From NCBI GenBank assembly GCA_965228015.1, contig OZ245787.1, positions 1,302,001 to 1,366,000 on the forward strand: 64,000 bases of DNA. Direction: 5' to 3'. The notes beneath the pieces are model-generated. The model searched no databases and was not told where the DNA came from. It was given only the letters and a program-made list of their open reading frames with translations. Position numbers and translations under genes: made by a program. Numbering within the stretch: position 1 is the first letter of the stretch; the number at the start of each line of letters is the position of its first letter. The stretch is from SKKY01 sp965228015. Its GTDB lineage: Bacteria; Bacillota; Peptococcia; Peptococcales; SKKY01. Below are positions 33,953-43,336 of the stretch, in pieces.

Positions 33953-35212
33953 TTACTTAAACATTTGCGGCCAGGCACGAATCAGGTCTGCATTTGTTGT
34001 TGTTCTTTGTAGTGACCTAATAAGCATGTCGGCTGTTTCTGCATTATCATTTTTGGGGAATAACTGTTTTCTACAATACCATACAATTTTAAGTTCATCT
34101 TCGGAAAGAAGAAGCTCTTCTTTTCTTGTACCTGAACGTTTAATGTCAATTGCAGGGAATATTCTTTTTTCAGCCAGACTTCTGTCAAGGATAAGCTCCA
34201 TATTTCCCGTACCTTTAAATTCTTCAAAAATAACATCGTCCATACGACTGCCCGTATCTACCAAAGCCGTGGCCAGGATTGTTAAACTGCCACCTTCTTC
34301 AACATTCCTTGCTGCTCCAAAAAATCTTTTCGGATTATAAAGGGCCGTTGGATCAACACCTCCGGAAAGGGTTCTTCCGCTTGGGGGAGTTACCAAGTTG
34401 TAGGCTCTGGCAAGTCTTGTGAGACTGTCCATAAGAATAACTACATCTTTTTTATGTTCCACAAGTCTCTTGGCTCTTTCTAAAACTATTTCAGAAACTT
34501 TAATATGATTTTCCGGCAGGGAGTCAAAAGTTGAGCTGATAACTTCCGCTTTAACTGAACGTTCAATGTCTGTAACTTCCTCCGGTCGCTCATCTATTAA
34601 CAGAATTAAGATTTCCACTTCAGGGCGGTTAGATGAAATGCTGTTTGCAATGTCCTTAAGAAGTTCTGTTTTACCCGCTTTTGGCGGAGATACAATAAGT
34701 CCCCTTTGTCCTTTTCCGATAGGCGCGAAAAGATCAATAATTCTAGCCGCTACTTTATCACTTGTAGTCTCCATTTTAATTTTTTGTCTTGGATAAATAG
34801 GAGTAAGGCCAGGAAAGTGCAATCTTTCTGCCGCTTTCTCCGGAGCTTCCCCGTTCACTTTTTCAACCCGTAAGAGACCAAAATTCTTTTCGTTGTCCTT
34901 TGGAGGACGGGCAAGTCCCTGAACTCTGTCTCCCATACGAAGATCAAATTTTCTGATTTGGGAGTGAGAAACATAAATATCATCATGACTTGGAACATAT
35001 GCTACCGGACGTAAAAACCCATAACCATCCTGCATAATATCAAGAATTCCCTCTGCCTGAAGAAGATCGTCAGTTTTTAAAATCGCTTTTTGTATTTCAT
35101 AAATCAGTTCTTTTTTGCGGAAAGATATATATCCTTTTATTTCTAACTCTTTAGCAGTCTTATATAATTCTGCCATAGTTTTTTTATCTAAATCTTTTAT
35201 TTTTTCTTTCAT
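33953..35212 (-). CDS. rho: Transcription termination factor Rho
   Basis: Rho is the hexameric RNA helicase for factor-dependent termination. The OB-fold RNA-binding part holds ILDIMQDGYGFLRP. The Walker A motif SPPKAGKTELLKDIA, the Walker B region VVILMDSLTRLARAYN and GGVDPTALYNPKRFFGAARN are present. The length of 419 aa is normal. It begins 4 bp after glpX. Confidence 0.97.
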   Translation of the reverse strand: MKEKIKDLDKKTMAELYKTAKELEIKGYISFRKKELIYEIQKAILKTDDLLQAEGILDIMQDGYGFLRPVAYVPSHDDIYVSHSQIRKFDLRMGDRVQGLARPPKDNEKNFGLLRVEKVNGEAPEKAAERLHFPGLTPIYPRQKIKMETTSDKVAARIIDLFAPIGKGQRGLIVSPPKAGKTELLKDIANSISSNRPEVEILILLIDERPEEVTDIERSVKAEVISSTFDSLPENHIKVSEIVLERAKRLVEHKKDVVILMDSLTRLARAYNLVTPPSGRTLSGGVDPTALYNPKRFFGAARNVEEGGSLTILATALVDTGSRMDDVIFEEFKGTGNMELILDRSLAEKRIFPAIDIKRSGTRKEELLLSEDELKIVWYCRKQLFPKNDNAETADMLIRSLQRTTTNADLIRAWPQMFK

Positions 35213-35216
35213 TCTT

Positions 35217-36185
35217 TTAGCCTTCCATCTTTACATATTTGGGTTTGGTTTCGTAGTAATGGCTGGCTTCAATAAAGCGAACTGTCCCTGTAATTCCCCT
35301 GATAACCAATGTATTTGTTACTGCGCAATGACTATTAAAGCGGACTCCTGGAAGAAGTTCGCTGTCAGTTATTCCCGTTGCTGTAAAAACCACATCATCA
35401 GTTCTAACCAAGTCATCAAGAGCCAGGACGTGATCGATATCTTCAATACCCATTTCTTTTACTCTTTTTAATTCTTCTGGATTTTCCGCCCACAATCTTG
35501 CCTGCATATCTCCACCAAGACATTTTAAAGCAGCAGCAGCTATAACCCCTTCTGGAGCTCCACCTCTGCCAATCATCATATCTATCCCTGTTTCAGGAAG
35601 AGCCGCGGCAACCGCCGGGGACACATCTCCATCAGTTATCAATCTCACTCTTGCACCAATTTTCCTTAGTGCATCAATCTGCTTTTGGTGACGTTCCCTG
35701 TCCAAAATTACAACTGTAAGGTCTTCAACAGATTTTCCTAAAGCTTTTGCTACTCTTTTTACGTTTTCTTCTATAGGGTCATTAATATCAATACAACCCT
35801 TTGTTTTTGGGCCAACGCATATTTTTTCCATATACATATCCGGAGCGTGAAGAAGGCCTCCCTGGGATGCTACTGCCATTACAGCGATTGCCCCAGGCAT
35901 TCCCCTGGCAACAAGATTTGTGCCTTCAAGAGGGTCAACAGCGATATCAACACACTCTTCACCTTTTCCTACAACTTCCCCGATATATAGCATTGGAGCT
36001 TCGTCCATTTCGCCCTCTCCGATAACAACGGTTCCTCTTACATTTATAGTGTCGAACATTGCACGCATTGCTTTAACTGCCGCATCGTCCGCTTTAATTT
36101 TATCTCCTTTGCCCATCCATCTTGCTGAATTCAGGGCCGCCGCCTCTGTCACACGGACAAATTCTAAGGCTAATCCTCTTTCCAT
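35217..36185 (-). CDS. glpX: Class II fructose-1,6-bisphosphatase
   Basis: GlpX dephosphorylates fructose-1,6-bisphosphate in gluconeogenesis. The metal and phosphate motifs GEGEMDEAPMLYIGE, VDPLEGTNLVARG and GRGGAPEGVIAAAALK are family signatures. The length is 322 aa. It directly abuts fsa, with fba just upstream, forming a sugar-phosphate operon. Confidence 0.96.
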   Translation of the reverse strand: MERGLALEFVRVTEAAALNSARWMGKGDKIKADDAAVKAMRAMFDTINVRGTVVIGEGEMDEAPMLYIGEVVGKGEECVDIAVDPLEGTNLVARGMPGAIAVMAVASQGGLLHAPDMYMEKICVGPKTKGCIDINDPIEENVKRVAKALGKSVEDLTVVILDRERHQKQIDALRKIGARVRLITDGDVSPAVAAALPETGIDMMIGRGGAPEGVIAAAALKCLGGDMQARLWAENPEELKRVKEMGIEDIDHVLALDDLVRTDDVVFTATGITDSELLPGVRFNSHCAVTNTLVIRGITGTVRFIEASHYYETKPKYVKMEG

Positions 36186-36830
36186 CTACTTAGTCAATCC
36201 TTCCCAGTCTTTTAAAAATTTTTCCACACCAATATCGGTAAGTGGATTTTTCATCATTTGCTCAATTACTTTGTATGGAATTGTAGCTATATCCGCCCCA
36301 GCCCTGGCTGTATCGGTAACATGCATTGGGCGACGGATACTTGCAGCAATTATTTCTGTATCATAATAGTAGTTATCGAAAATCTCCGTAAGCTCTTCAA
36401 TAAGCTGCGTTCCGTTGTAGCCAATATCATCAATTCTGCCAATAAATGGGCTTACATAAGTTGCCCCGGCATTTGCTGCAAGAATTGCCTGGTTTGCAGA
36501 GAAAATTAAAGTACAATTTGTTCTTATTCCCATATCATTTAAAACAGATATTGCTTTCAAACCCTCTGGTATCATTGGAATCTTAATAACAATATTTTCG
36601 TGAATTTTAACTAACTCCTTTGCTTCCTTAACCATTTCATCCTTTGTTAAACTTACTACCTCAACACTGATTGGTCCGTCAACTATTTCAGTAATTTCCT
36701 TAACTACCTGAACAAAATCCCTACCTTCTTTTGCAATAAGACTTGGATTTGTAGTTACTCCAGATAGTATCCCCAATTCACTGGCCATTTTAATTTCATC
36801 AATATTTGCCGTATCAATAAATATTTTCAT
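36186..36830 (-). CDS. fsa: Fructose-6-phosphate aldolase / transaldolase-like
   Basis: The 214-aa TIM-barrel protein starts MKIFIDTANIDEIK. The Schiff-base Lys83 lies in NIVIKIPM. GVTTNPSLIAKEG and AGATYVSPFIGR are typical of the small MipB/TalC transaldolase-FSA family. Whether it acts as transaldolase or as FSA cannot be decided from sequence reading. It is 9 bp from fba. Confidence 0.92.
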   Translation of the reverse strand: MKIFIDTANIDEIKMASELGILSGVTTNPSLIAKEGRDFVQVVKEITEIVDGPISVEVVSLTKDEMVKEAKELVKIHENIVIKIPMIPEGLKAISVLNDMGIRTNCTLIFSANQAILAANAGATYVSPFIGRIDDIGYNGTQLIEELTEIFDNYYYDTEIIAASIRRPMHVTDTARAGADIATIPYKVIEQMMKNPLTDIGVEKFLKDWEGLTK

Positions 36831-36839
36831 TTTTTATAC

Positions 36840-37697
36840 CTACTTTCCCTTGCCACTGGAGCCGAATAATCTGATTTTCTCTTTAATGATATTTTTCATT
36901 TCTTCTTTTGCTGGTCCTAAAATTTTGCGAGGGTCTATTTCATTTGGATTTGCTTTAATTGCCTGATGAACACCTTTTACAAATGCTTCTCTGATGTTTG
37001 TATCAATATTTATTTTTCTTACACCACGTTCAATTGCTTTGCGGATAGACTCGTCAGGAATACCTGATGAACCATGAAGAACAATTGGAGTCTCAATTAA
37101 CTTTTCAATTTCTTCAAGTATGTCATAGCGAAGCTTAAGTTCCCCTTTGTATTGACCATGAGCTGTTCCTATTGCAATAGCTAAAGCATCTACACCTGTT
37201 TTATCAACATAGTATTTAGCTTCCTCAGGCTTTGTGTACATAGCATCTTTTTCGTCAACGTGCACATCGTCTTCAGTACCACCAATTTTGCCAAGTTCTC
37301 CTTCAACAGAAACATTTTTAGCTCTTGCAAGGGCTAAAACTTCATTTGTAATTCTTATGTTTTCCTCTATAGGATGTTTTGAACCATCATACATAACAGA
37401 AGAGAATCCTCTGTCAATACATTCTTTCACCTGATTGAAATCTGTACCATGGTCAAGATGTAAACAAATTGGAATATCTGCGCTATCCGCTGCGGTTTTT
37501 ACCAAGGCTACTATGTAATCCAGTCCTGCATATTTAATAGCTCCCTGACTCGCCTGAATTATTACCGGTGAATTTTCTTCTACCGCTGCTTCAACTATTG
37601 CCTGAACAATTTCCATGTTATTGCAGTTAAAAGCACCAGCTGCATATTTTCCTTCTTCCGCACGATCCATCAAATATTTAAGATTTACTAAAGGCAT
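36840..37697 (-). CDS. fba: Class II fructose-1,6-bisphosphate aldolase
   Basis: This zinc-dependent aldolase of glycolysis and gluconeogenesis has CLHLDHGTDF (Asp and His zinc/catalytic residues), a second zinc motif GTAHGQYKGEL, and VLHGSSGIPDE. The start at 37697 (MPLVNLKYLMDRA) lies after AAAAGGAGG. A longer reading frame to 37721 runs into the upstream hairpin region. It heads fba-fsa-glpX-rho. Confidence 0.95.
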   Translation of the reverse strand: MPLVNLKYLMDRAEEGKYAAGAFNCNNMEIVQAIVEAAVEENSPVIIQASQGAIKYAGLDYIVALVKTAADSADIPICLHLDHGTDFNQVKECIDRGFSSVMYDGSKHPIEENIRITNEVLALARAKNVSVEGELGKIGGTEDDVHVDEKDAMYTKPEEAKYYVDKTGVDALAIAIGTAHGQYKGELKLRYDILEEIEKLIETPIVLHGSSGIPDESIRKAIERGVRKINIDTNIREAFVKGVHQAIKANPNEIDPRKILGPAKEEMKNIIKEKIRLFGSSGKGK

Positions 37698-37718
37698 TTC
37701 TATTCCTCCTTTTATATA

Positions 37719-37770
37719 CAAGGATACGCGGAAACACCGGGAAGTTATCCCGGTTAGTTTCCATTCCTTG
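37719..37770 (-). promoter_or_regulatory. Long structured leader between pyrG and fba
   Basis: Nested complementary blocks CAAGG/CCTTG, GGAAAC/GTTTCC and CCGGG/CCCGG fold 52 nt into one long interrupted hairpin. No T-run follows on the minus strand, and the fba ribosome-binding site begins a few bases later. It therefore looks more like a 5' leader or processing site for fba than a terminator. Confidence 0.5.
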
Positions 37771-37780
37771 TTTTATTAAT

Positions 37781-39373
37781 TTATTTTTTTGATGCTGCTA
37801 TAAACTCTCTGAATAATGGGTGTGATTTGTTTGGCCTGGACTTAAACTCGGGGTGAAATTGAGCAGCTACAAACCAAGGGCGATCGGCTAATTCGATAAT
37901 TTCTACCAGATCTTTTTCTTCGTATACTCCGCTTATAACCAGGCCTTTATCAACCATGGCCTGACGATAATCATTATTAAATTCAAATCTGTGACGATGT
38001 CTTTCTGAAATCATTTCTTTTTTATATGCTTCTGCGGCTTTTGTGTTAGGGACAACCTTACAAGGATAAGCCCCTAGTCTCATTGTGCCGCCTTTATCTG
38101 AAATGTCTTTTTGTTCTGGTAATATATCAATTACCGGATATTCAATATCAGAGCAGAATTCTGTACTGTTTGCTGTACAATATCCAAGCACATTACGACA
38201 AAACTCAATAACTGCAAGCTGCATGCCAAGGCAAATACCAAGGAAAGGAATTTTGTTTTCCCTTGCAAAGCGGATAGACTGAATTTTTCCTTCAATGCCT
38301 CTGTCCCCAAAACCACCGGGAACTATTATTCCATCAAGATCCTGAAGATACTGGAATACGTTGTCTTCCGTTACCTCTGCAGAATGAATCCAGCGGATTT
38401 CTACCTCTACTCCATTATCTACTCCGGCAAGTTTTAAAGATTCAGCAACGCTCATGTAAGCATCCCTAAGCTCAACATACTTACCAACAAGGCCTATGGT
38501 AACTGTACCTTTTGGATGTTTGATTTTATCAACAAATTTTTCCCAGTCTTCCATATGACTTTCTCCCGCAAAAAGACCAAGACGTTTTATTACAAGCTCA
38601 TCAAAACCTGCCTGCTTAAAGAAAAGAGGAATTTCATAAATGGAATCTGCATCTGTTGCCTGAATAACTGCTTCTTTGCGGATGTCGCAAAATAGAGCAA
38701 TTTTATCAACCATTTCCTGAGATAAAGGTCTGTTAGAACGGGTTACGATTGCATCCGGATGAATACCAATACTTCTTAGTTCTTTTACACTGTGCTGAGT
38801 TGGCTTTGTTTTTGCTTCCTCTGCCGCATTTAAGTATGGAACCAAAGTAACATGGATATACATGCAGTTTTCTATTCCTACATCACTTTTTATCTGTCTG
38901 ATCGCTTCTAGGAAGGGCAAAGATTCAATATCTCCAACGGTCCCTCCAATTTCGGTTATAACTACATCTGCCTGAGTTTTTTCTCCCAAAGCATATACTT
39001 TTTCTTTAATTTCGTTGGTCACATGAGGTATTGCCTGGACCGTTCCCCCAAGATAGTCTCCTCTTCTTTCCTTATTTAACACTGACCAGTAAATTTTGCC
39101 TGCGGTGAAATTACTGTACTTATTGGTATTTTCGTCTGTAAAACGTTCATAATGGCCTAGGTCTAAATCCGTTTCAACGCCATCTTCCGTTACGAAAACC
39201 TCACCGTGCTGATATGGGCTCATTGTGCCTGGATCCAGGTTAATATATGGATCCAGCTTTTGCATTGCTACTTTAACACCTCTGGCTTTCAGAAGCCTTC
39301 CTAAAGAAGCTGCAGTAATTCCTTTTCCCAGGGAGGATACTACTCCTCCAGTTACAAAGATATACTTGGACAA
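37781..39373 (-). CDS. pyrG: CTP synthase
   Basis: PyrG aminates UTP to CTP with glutamine. The N-terminal synthase domain begins KYIFVTGGVVSSLGKGITAA (P-loop). The glutaminase domain has GICLGMQLA with the nucleophile Cys and FHPEFKSRP with the catalytic His/Glu. The length of 530 aa is usual. The gene follows argS by about 40 bp. Confidence 0.98.
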   Translation of the reverse strand: MSKYIFVTGGVVSSLGKGITAASLGRLLKARGVKVAMQKLDPYINLDPGTMSPYQHGEVFVTEDGVETDLDLGHYERFTDENTNKYSNFTAGKIYWSVLNKERRGDYLGGTVQAIPHVTNEIKEKVYALGEKTQADVVITEIGGTVGDIESLPFLEAIRQIKSDVGIENCMYIHVTLVPYLNAAEEAKTKPTQHSVKELRSIGIHPDAIVTRSNRPLSQEMVDKIALFCDIRKEAVIQATDADSIYEIPLFFKQAGFDELVIKRLGLFAGESHMEDWEKFVDKIKHPKGTVTIGLVGKYVELRDAYMSVAESLKLAGVDNGVEVEIRWIHSAEVTEDNVFQYLQDLDGIIVPGGFGDRGIEGKIQSIRFARENKIPFLGICLGMQLAVIEFCRNVLGYCTANSTEFCSDIEYPVIDILPEQKDISDKGGTMRLGAYPCKVVPNTKAAEAYKKEMISERHRHRFEFNNDYRQAMVDKGLVISGVYEEKDLVEIIELADRPWFVAAQFHPEFKSRPNKSHPLFREFIAASKK

Positions 39374-39414
39374 AACTTTATCCCCCTCTTATTTTTTATT
39401 TCTTTATTCTAAAA

Positions 39415-41082
39415 TTACATTCTTTCGGGAGCTTCCACGCCCAAAAGAACCAATATATTTCTTAACGTAATTTTTGTTGCATAAACTAATGCAAGTCTTG
39501 CTTCCATAAGACCAGCCTCGCTGCTAATTACCTTACAGTTATTATAGAAACTGTGGAAAAGACTGGCTAAATCATGGGCATAATTAGTAAGTTTATGGGG
39601 CTCCATATTTTTTGCTGCCAGACGTACTTCTTCAGGGAAATCGGCAATTCTTCTGATAAGTGCCTTTTCCTCTTCTGTGTTAAGAAAGTTGATATTTTCC
39701 AGATTAACAGCAAAGTCTGATTTTCCACTGGCTTTAATTATACTGCAGATTCTGGCATGTCCGTACTGAACATAGTAAACCGGGTTATCAGAGGATTCTT
39801 CTTTAGCAAGATCCAGGTCAAAATCTAAGTGTGAATCCGGGCTTCGCATCGAAAAGAAGTAGCGAGCCGCATCTTTTCCAACTTCATCTACCAGTTCATT
39901 TAAAGTAATGTACTTCCCGGTTCTTTTTGACATTCTTACAATATCTTTTCCTCTGAAAAGTCTTACCAGCTGCATAATTATTATTTGAAGATTTTCAGGG
40001 TCATAACCCATTGCTCCCATGGCGCCCTTCATTCTTGCTACGTGTCCATGGTGATCGGCTCCCCAAATATTAATTAGCAAGTCGAAGCCTCTCTGAAACT
40101 TGTCTTTATGATAAGCAATATCTGCAGCGAAGTAAGTTGGAATACCATTGGATCTTTGAATTACTTCATCCTTTTCTTCCCCAAACTCTGTAGTTTTTAA
40201 CCATAAAGCTCCTTCATTTTCATATATAAGACCTTTTTCACGGAGATACTCTATTGCTTCCTGAATCATTCCCGATTGGTGAAGGGATTTTTCACTATAC
40301 CAATTGTCATATTCCACACCAAAATTTTTAAGATCTTCTTTTATTGCTGCAAGCTTTTCGGCTAAGGCAATATCAATTAACTTTTGGACTCTGTTTTCAT
40401 CCTTCTCTAAAGAGTCACCGTATTCTTCATATATTCTTTGAACTGTATCTTTAATATCTTCCCCGTGATAACCTTCCTTAGGGAAAGGGAAATCTCTTCC
40501 TAATAACTGGAAATATCTTGCCTCCAAGGATTTACCGAAATTTTCAATTTGGTTTCCCGCATCATTTATATAAAATTCTTTTTTTACATCATATCCTGCA
40601 AAATTCATGATTTTTGAAAGGGAATCTCCTAGAGCCGCCCCTCTTGCATTACCCATGTGTAGAAGCCCTGTTGGGTTTGCGCTTACAAACTCAATCATAA
40701 CTTTCCTTCCCTGGCCAAAGTTGCTGCTTCCGTATTTATCACCTTCTTCAAGAACCAATGGAACTACATTCTGAAGCCAGTTTTCCTGAAGATAAAAATT
40801 GATAAAGCCTGGTCCTGCGATTTGAATACTTTCAATTTGTGTTTTGTTTGAATCCATTTCCTCCGTTAGAAGGTTTGCGATTTCTCTGGGATTCTTTTTT
40901 GCTTCCTTAGTTAAAAGCATAGCAATATTTGTTGCAAAGTCTCCATGACTTTTTTCTCTTGGAACCTCCAAGGCAAAATCAGGAACAGAATTAAAACTTA
41001 ATAAACCTTTTTCTTTAAGTCTTAAAAGAGCCTGGTTGATCTCTAAATTAATCTCATTTTTAACTTTTTCAATTATATTCAT
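39415..41082 (-). CDS. argS: Arginyl-tRNA synthetase
   Basis: This class I synthetase has a HIGH-like motif LLHMGNARGAALGD and a KMSKS-like motif VRMSKRTGKY. An N-terminal Add-1 domain (FATNIAMLLTKEAKK) and a C-terminal DALR anticodon domain ending EAPERM are present. The start at 41082 follows GAAAGGA; upstream starts at 41091 and 41109 are possible. The protein is about 555 aa. Confidence 0.96.
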   Translation of the reverse strand: MNIIEKVKNEINLEINQALLRLKEKGLLSFNSVPDFALEVPREKSHGDFATNIAMLLTKEAKKNPREIANLLTEEMDSNKTQIESIQIAGPGFINFYLQENWLQNVVPLVLEEGDKYGSSNFGQGRKVMIEFVSANPTGLLHMGNARGAALGDSLSKIMNFAGYDVKKEFYINDAGNQIENFGKSLEARYFQLLGRDFPFPKEGYHGEDIKDTVQRIYEEYGDSLEKDENRVQKLIDIALAEKLAAIKEDLKNFGVEYDNWYSEKSLHQSGMIQEAIEYLREKGLIYENEGALWLKTTEFGEEKDEVIQRSNGIPTYFAADIAYHKDKFQRGFDLLINIWGADHHGHVARMKGAMGAMGYDPENLQIIIMQLVRLFRGKDIVRMSKRTGKYITLNELVDEVGKDAARYFFSMRSPDSHLDFDLDLAKEESSDNPVYYVQYGHARICSIIKASGKSDFAVNLENINFLNTEEEKALIRRIADFPEEVRLAAKNMEPHKLTNYAHDLASLFHSFYNNCKVISSEAGLMEARLALVYATKITLRNILVLLGVEAPERM

Positions 41083-41119
41083 GAGTGACATTCCTTTCGT
41101 TTTTAACATACAAATTTTA

Positions 41120-41720
41120 CTATATATTTAAACTTATTAAAAGGGAAATTAGAAAGGGAGAGACAAAAGTTAGTGTCAATCCACTAATAAATCCAATTAA
41201 TGCAATTTCTTTTCCTACATACTTGCTTACAAAGGGCAAAGTTGTATCCATGGAGGTTGCTCCCCCTGGTGCCATTGCCGGAAAGTTTCCAAAAATTTTA
41301 ACAATAAAGGGAATTAAAAAGATTGCCAGAAGTTCCCTGAAAAAATTTGCAAGAAATGCAATTGCTCCTATTTCTGTACTCACAAGTTTTTAGCAGCACA
41401 GCAGACATACTGTACCAGCCAAAGCCTGCACTAATAGCCAAAGTTTCTTGTGTTGAGGTTTCCACAAAGAAACTCACAAAAAAAGCTCCTCCAAGAGTTC
41501 CAGCAATTACAACCACTGGAGCCAATAGGATTTTTATACCCATTTTTCTTAATTTATACCAGGTTTCCACATTTTTTCCTAAATCAATTCCCACTATAAA
41601 AACTAATAGTAAGAGCACATATTCATTTATTCCATCCAAATTATTTTGAATAAAAAGGCTTTCAGTTAACTGACCGGTAACTATTCCTAAAAGAACAGCA
41701 GCAATAATAATTATAATCAT
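41120..41720 (-). pseudogene. LysO-family (DUF340) exporter, frameshifted
   Basis: The 5' part encodes membrane helices and ISAGFGWYSMSAVLL, the LysO/YbjE motif. The frame then shifts in a TTTTT run at about 41389-41393. One base fewer restores KLVSTEIGAIAFLANFFREL, followed by MAPGGATSMDTTLPFVSKY, which matches the rest of the family. Lysine or amino-acid export would be the role of the intact gene. The single homopolymer indel could be real decay or a sequencing error. Confidence 0.82.
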
Positions 41721-41992
41721 TTTTTATCACCATAAATCCATTTCCCAAAATACCAGGCAACCAATACGCTTCCCAGAACACTTCCTCCGCTAATAAGAAA
41801 TGCCATCTTTCCTAATTGAAAAATATTTCCGGTTATGTTTTCGTCTAAGCCAATATTCAAACCCATTCCAAAAAGAAGAACAAGTAAAATTGCCGTTAAA
41901 ATTTTATCTAAATGGCGGTAAAAATGATAAGGAATAATTCCAACTGCGCTAATTATTATTCCAAAAACAAAAGCTGCAATAATACCCCACAT
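41717..41992 (-). CDS. LysO-family N-terminal half (small DUF340 protein)
   Basis: A 91-aa protein with three helices starts MWGIIAAFVFGIIISAVG after AGAGGAGGAAG. In several Firmicutes the LysO exporter is encoded as a short N-terminal and a longer C-terminal protein, as here, with a 4-bp overlap. Its partner carries a frameshift, so it may no longer function. Confidence 0.7.
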   Translation of the reverse strand: MWGIIAAFVFGIIISAVGIIPYHFYRHLDKILTAILLVLLFGMGLNIGLDENITGNIFQLGKMAFLISGGSVLGSVLVAWYFGKWIYGDKK

Positions 41993-42022
41993 ATCGAAAC
42001 TTCCTCCTCTGTCGTATATCTT

Positions 42023-42082
42023 AAAACACAAAAACGCGAACTAAAGGAGCGAAAGCTCCTTTAGTTCGCGTTTTTGTGTTTT
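42023..42082. terminator. Terminator with perfect 28-bp stem after spoVG
   Basis: Arms 42023-42050 and 42055-42082 are perfectly complementary around a GAAA loop. A-rich and T-rich ends allow termination in both directions. It lies 21 bp after the spoVG stop codon and should isolate spoVG from the LysO genes. Confidence 0.9.
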
Positions 42083-42103
42083 AATTATCAATTTAATAAA
42101 TTT

Positions 42104-42388
42104 TTATTCTGCTTCTTCTGTTTCTGGTTGCATATGTTCAGCTTCATCGTAGGCTCTAAGCACTGCATCTTGGATTACTCCACGAGCTTCTTGTGAGATT
42201 GGGTGCGCTATATCCTTAAATTCGCCATCAGGCATCCTCTTACTTGGCATAGCTACAAATAAACCGTTCTGACCTTCAACAACCTTAACATCATGAACAA
42301 CAAAGGCATCATCAAGAGTTGCTGATACAATTGCTTTCATTTTTCCTTCTTGGTTAATCTTTCTGATTCTAACGTCAGTTACTTGCAT
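42104..42388 (-). CDS. spoVG: Septation / RNA-binding regulator SpoVG
   Basis: SpoVG is a small nucleic-acid-binding protein affecting sporulation and septation. MQVTDVRIRKINQEGKMKAI at the start and VVHDVKVVEGQNGLFVAMPS in the middle are diagnostic. The start at 42388 follows GGGAGGTGG. The product is 94 aa. In many relatives glmU follows purR-spoVG; here a terminator and LysO genes follow instead. Confidence 0.97.
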   Translation of the reverse strand: MQVTDVRIRKINQEGKMKAIVSATLDDAFVVHDVKVVEGQNGLFVAMPSKRMPDGEFKDIAHPISQEARGVIQDAVLRAYDEAEHMQPETEEAE

Positions 42389-42505
42389 TATTTTTACCAC
42401 CTCCCTGCTGTCATCGACAACCTTTATACCTGAAGTTAATTTTAGCTAATTTTCCTTATAAGTTCAACAATCTCTTTGTAATTTTATACATTTTTTCTAA
42501 TTATT

Positions 42506-43327
42506 TTACCCCAAATTATCCGGTGTAACCTTAACCTGAATTTTCTTTTGTTCAAAATCAATAGATTCAAGTTCTAAAAGAGATAAATACTCTTTAACAA
42601 GTTTGTTTTCCGGTTTTTTTGTAGTTATTAAAACTCCCGTTCCAAGGACTTCAGCCTTAAATTCTGCAAGGAGATCCGTCATGCCTTTGGCAGTCCCTCC
42701 CGCTTTCATAAAATCGTCTATAACAATGACTTTTGAATTTTCAGGTAAGGTTCTTTTTGCCAGGGACATTGTTGAAATTGTATGATTTGAACCTGAAACA
42801 TAATTAATATTTACAGCAGACCCTTCAGTAACCCTGCTTGAGTCACGAATAATAACCAAAGGGACGCCAAAAGTTTCTGCCGTTGCCAAGGCTAAAGGAA
42901 TACCCTTGGTTTCTATTGTAACAATATAGTCTGGGGCTGCTCCTTTAAATCTGTTAGCAAAAATTTTTCCCAGTTTCTTTACTATTTCTGGTGAATAAAT
43001 AATGTCTGTCATGTAAAGATATCCTCCGGGAAGAATACGTTCTCCCTGAGATAAAGTTTCTGAAAGCTCATTTAAAAATATTTCTTCCGTTTCCTTAGCC
43101 ATATAGGGATAAAAAACAACACCCCCAGTAGCACCAGATATGGTTTTCAGAATACCTTCACCGGATTCAGCGAATACATTTTTAATGATCGTAAGATCTT
43201 CACTGATGCTGGACTTTGCGCTTTGATATTTTTCACAAAAATGGTTAAGGCTGAAGGTTTTCCCTGGACTTTCCGTTAATTCCTTGGCCAGCAGCACCAT
43301 TCTCTGACTTCTTTTTAATTTACCCAC
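42506..43327 (-). CDS. purR: Pur operon repressor PurR
   Basis: The 273-aa protein has an N-terminal winged helix (FSLNHFCEKYQSAKSSISED) and a phosphoribosyltransferase-like domain with the PRPP motif VIVIDDFMKAGGTAKG. It represses purine synthesis genes and senses PRPP/(p)ppGpp in Firmicutes. It is followed by spoVG and preceded by a GntR gene, the standard ispE-gntR-purR-spoVG order. Confidence 0.95.
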   Translation of the reverse strand: MGKLKRSQRMVLLAKELTESPGKTFSLNHFCEKYQSAKSSISEDLTIIKNVFAESGEGILKTISGATGGVVFYPYMAKETEEIFLNELSETLSQGERILPGGYLYMTDIIYSPEIVKKLGKIFANRFKGAAPDYIVTIETKGIPLALATAETFGVPLVIIRDSSRVTEGSAVNINYVSGSNHTISTMSLAKRTLPENSKVIVIDDFMKAGGTAKGMTDLLAEFKAEVLGTGVLITTKKPENKLVKEYLSLLELESIDFEQKKIQVKVTPDNLG

Positions 43328-43336
43328 AATATACTC

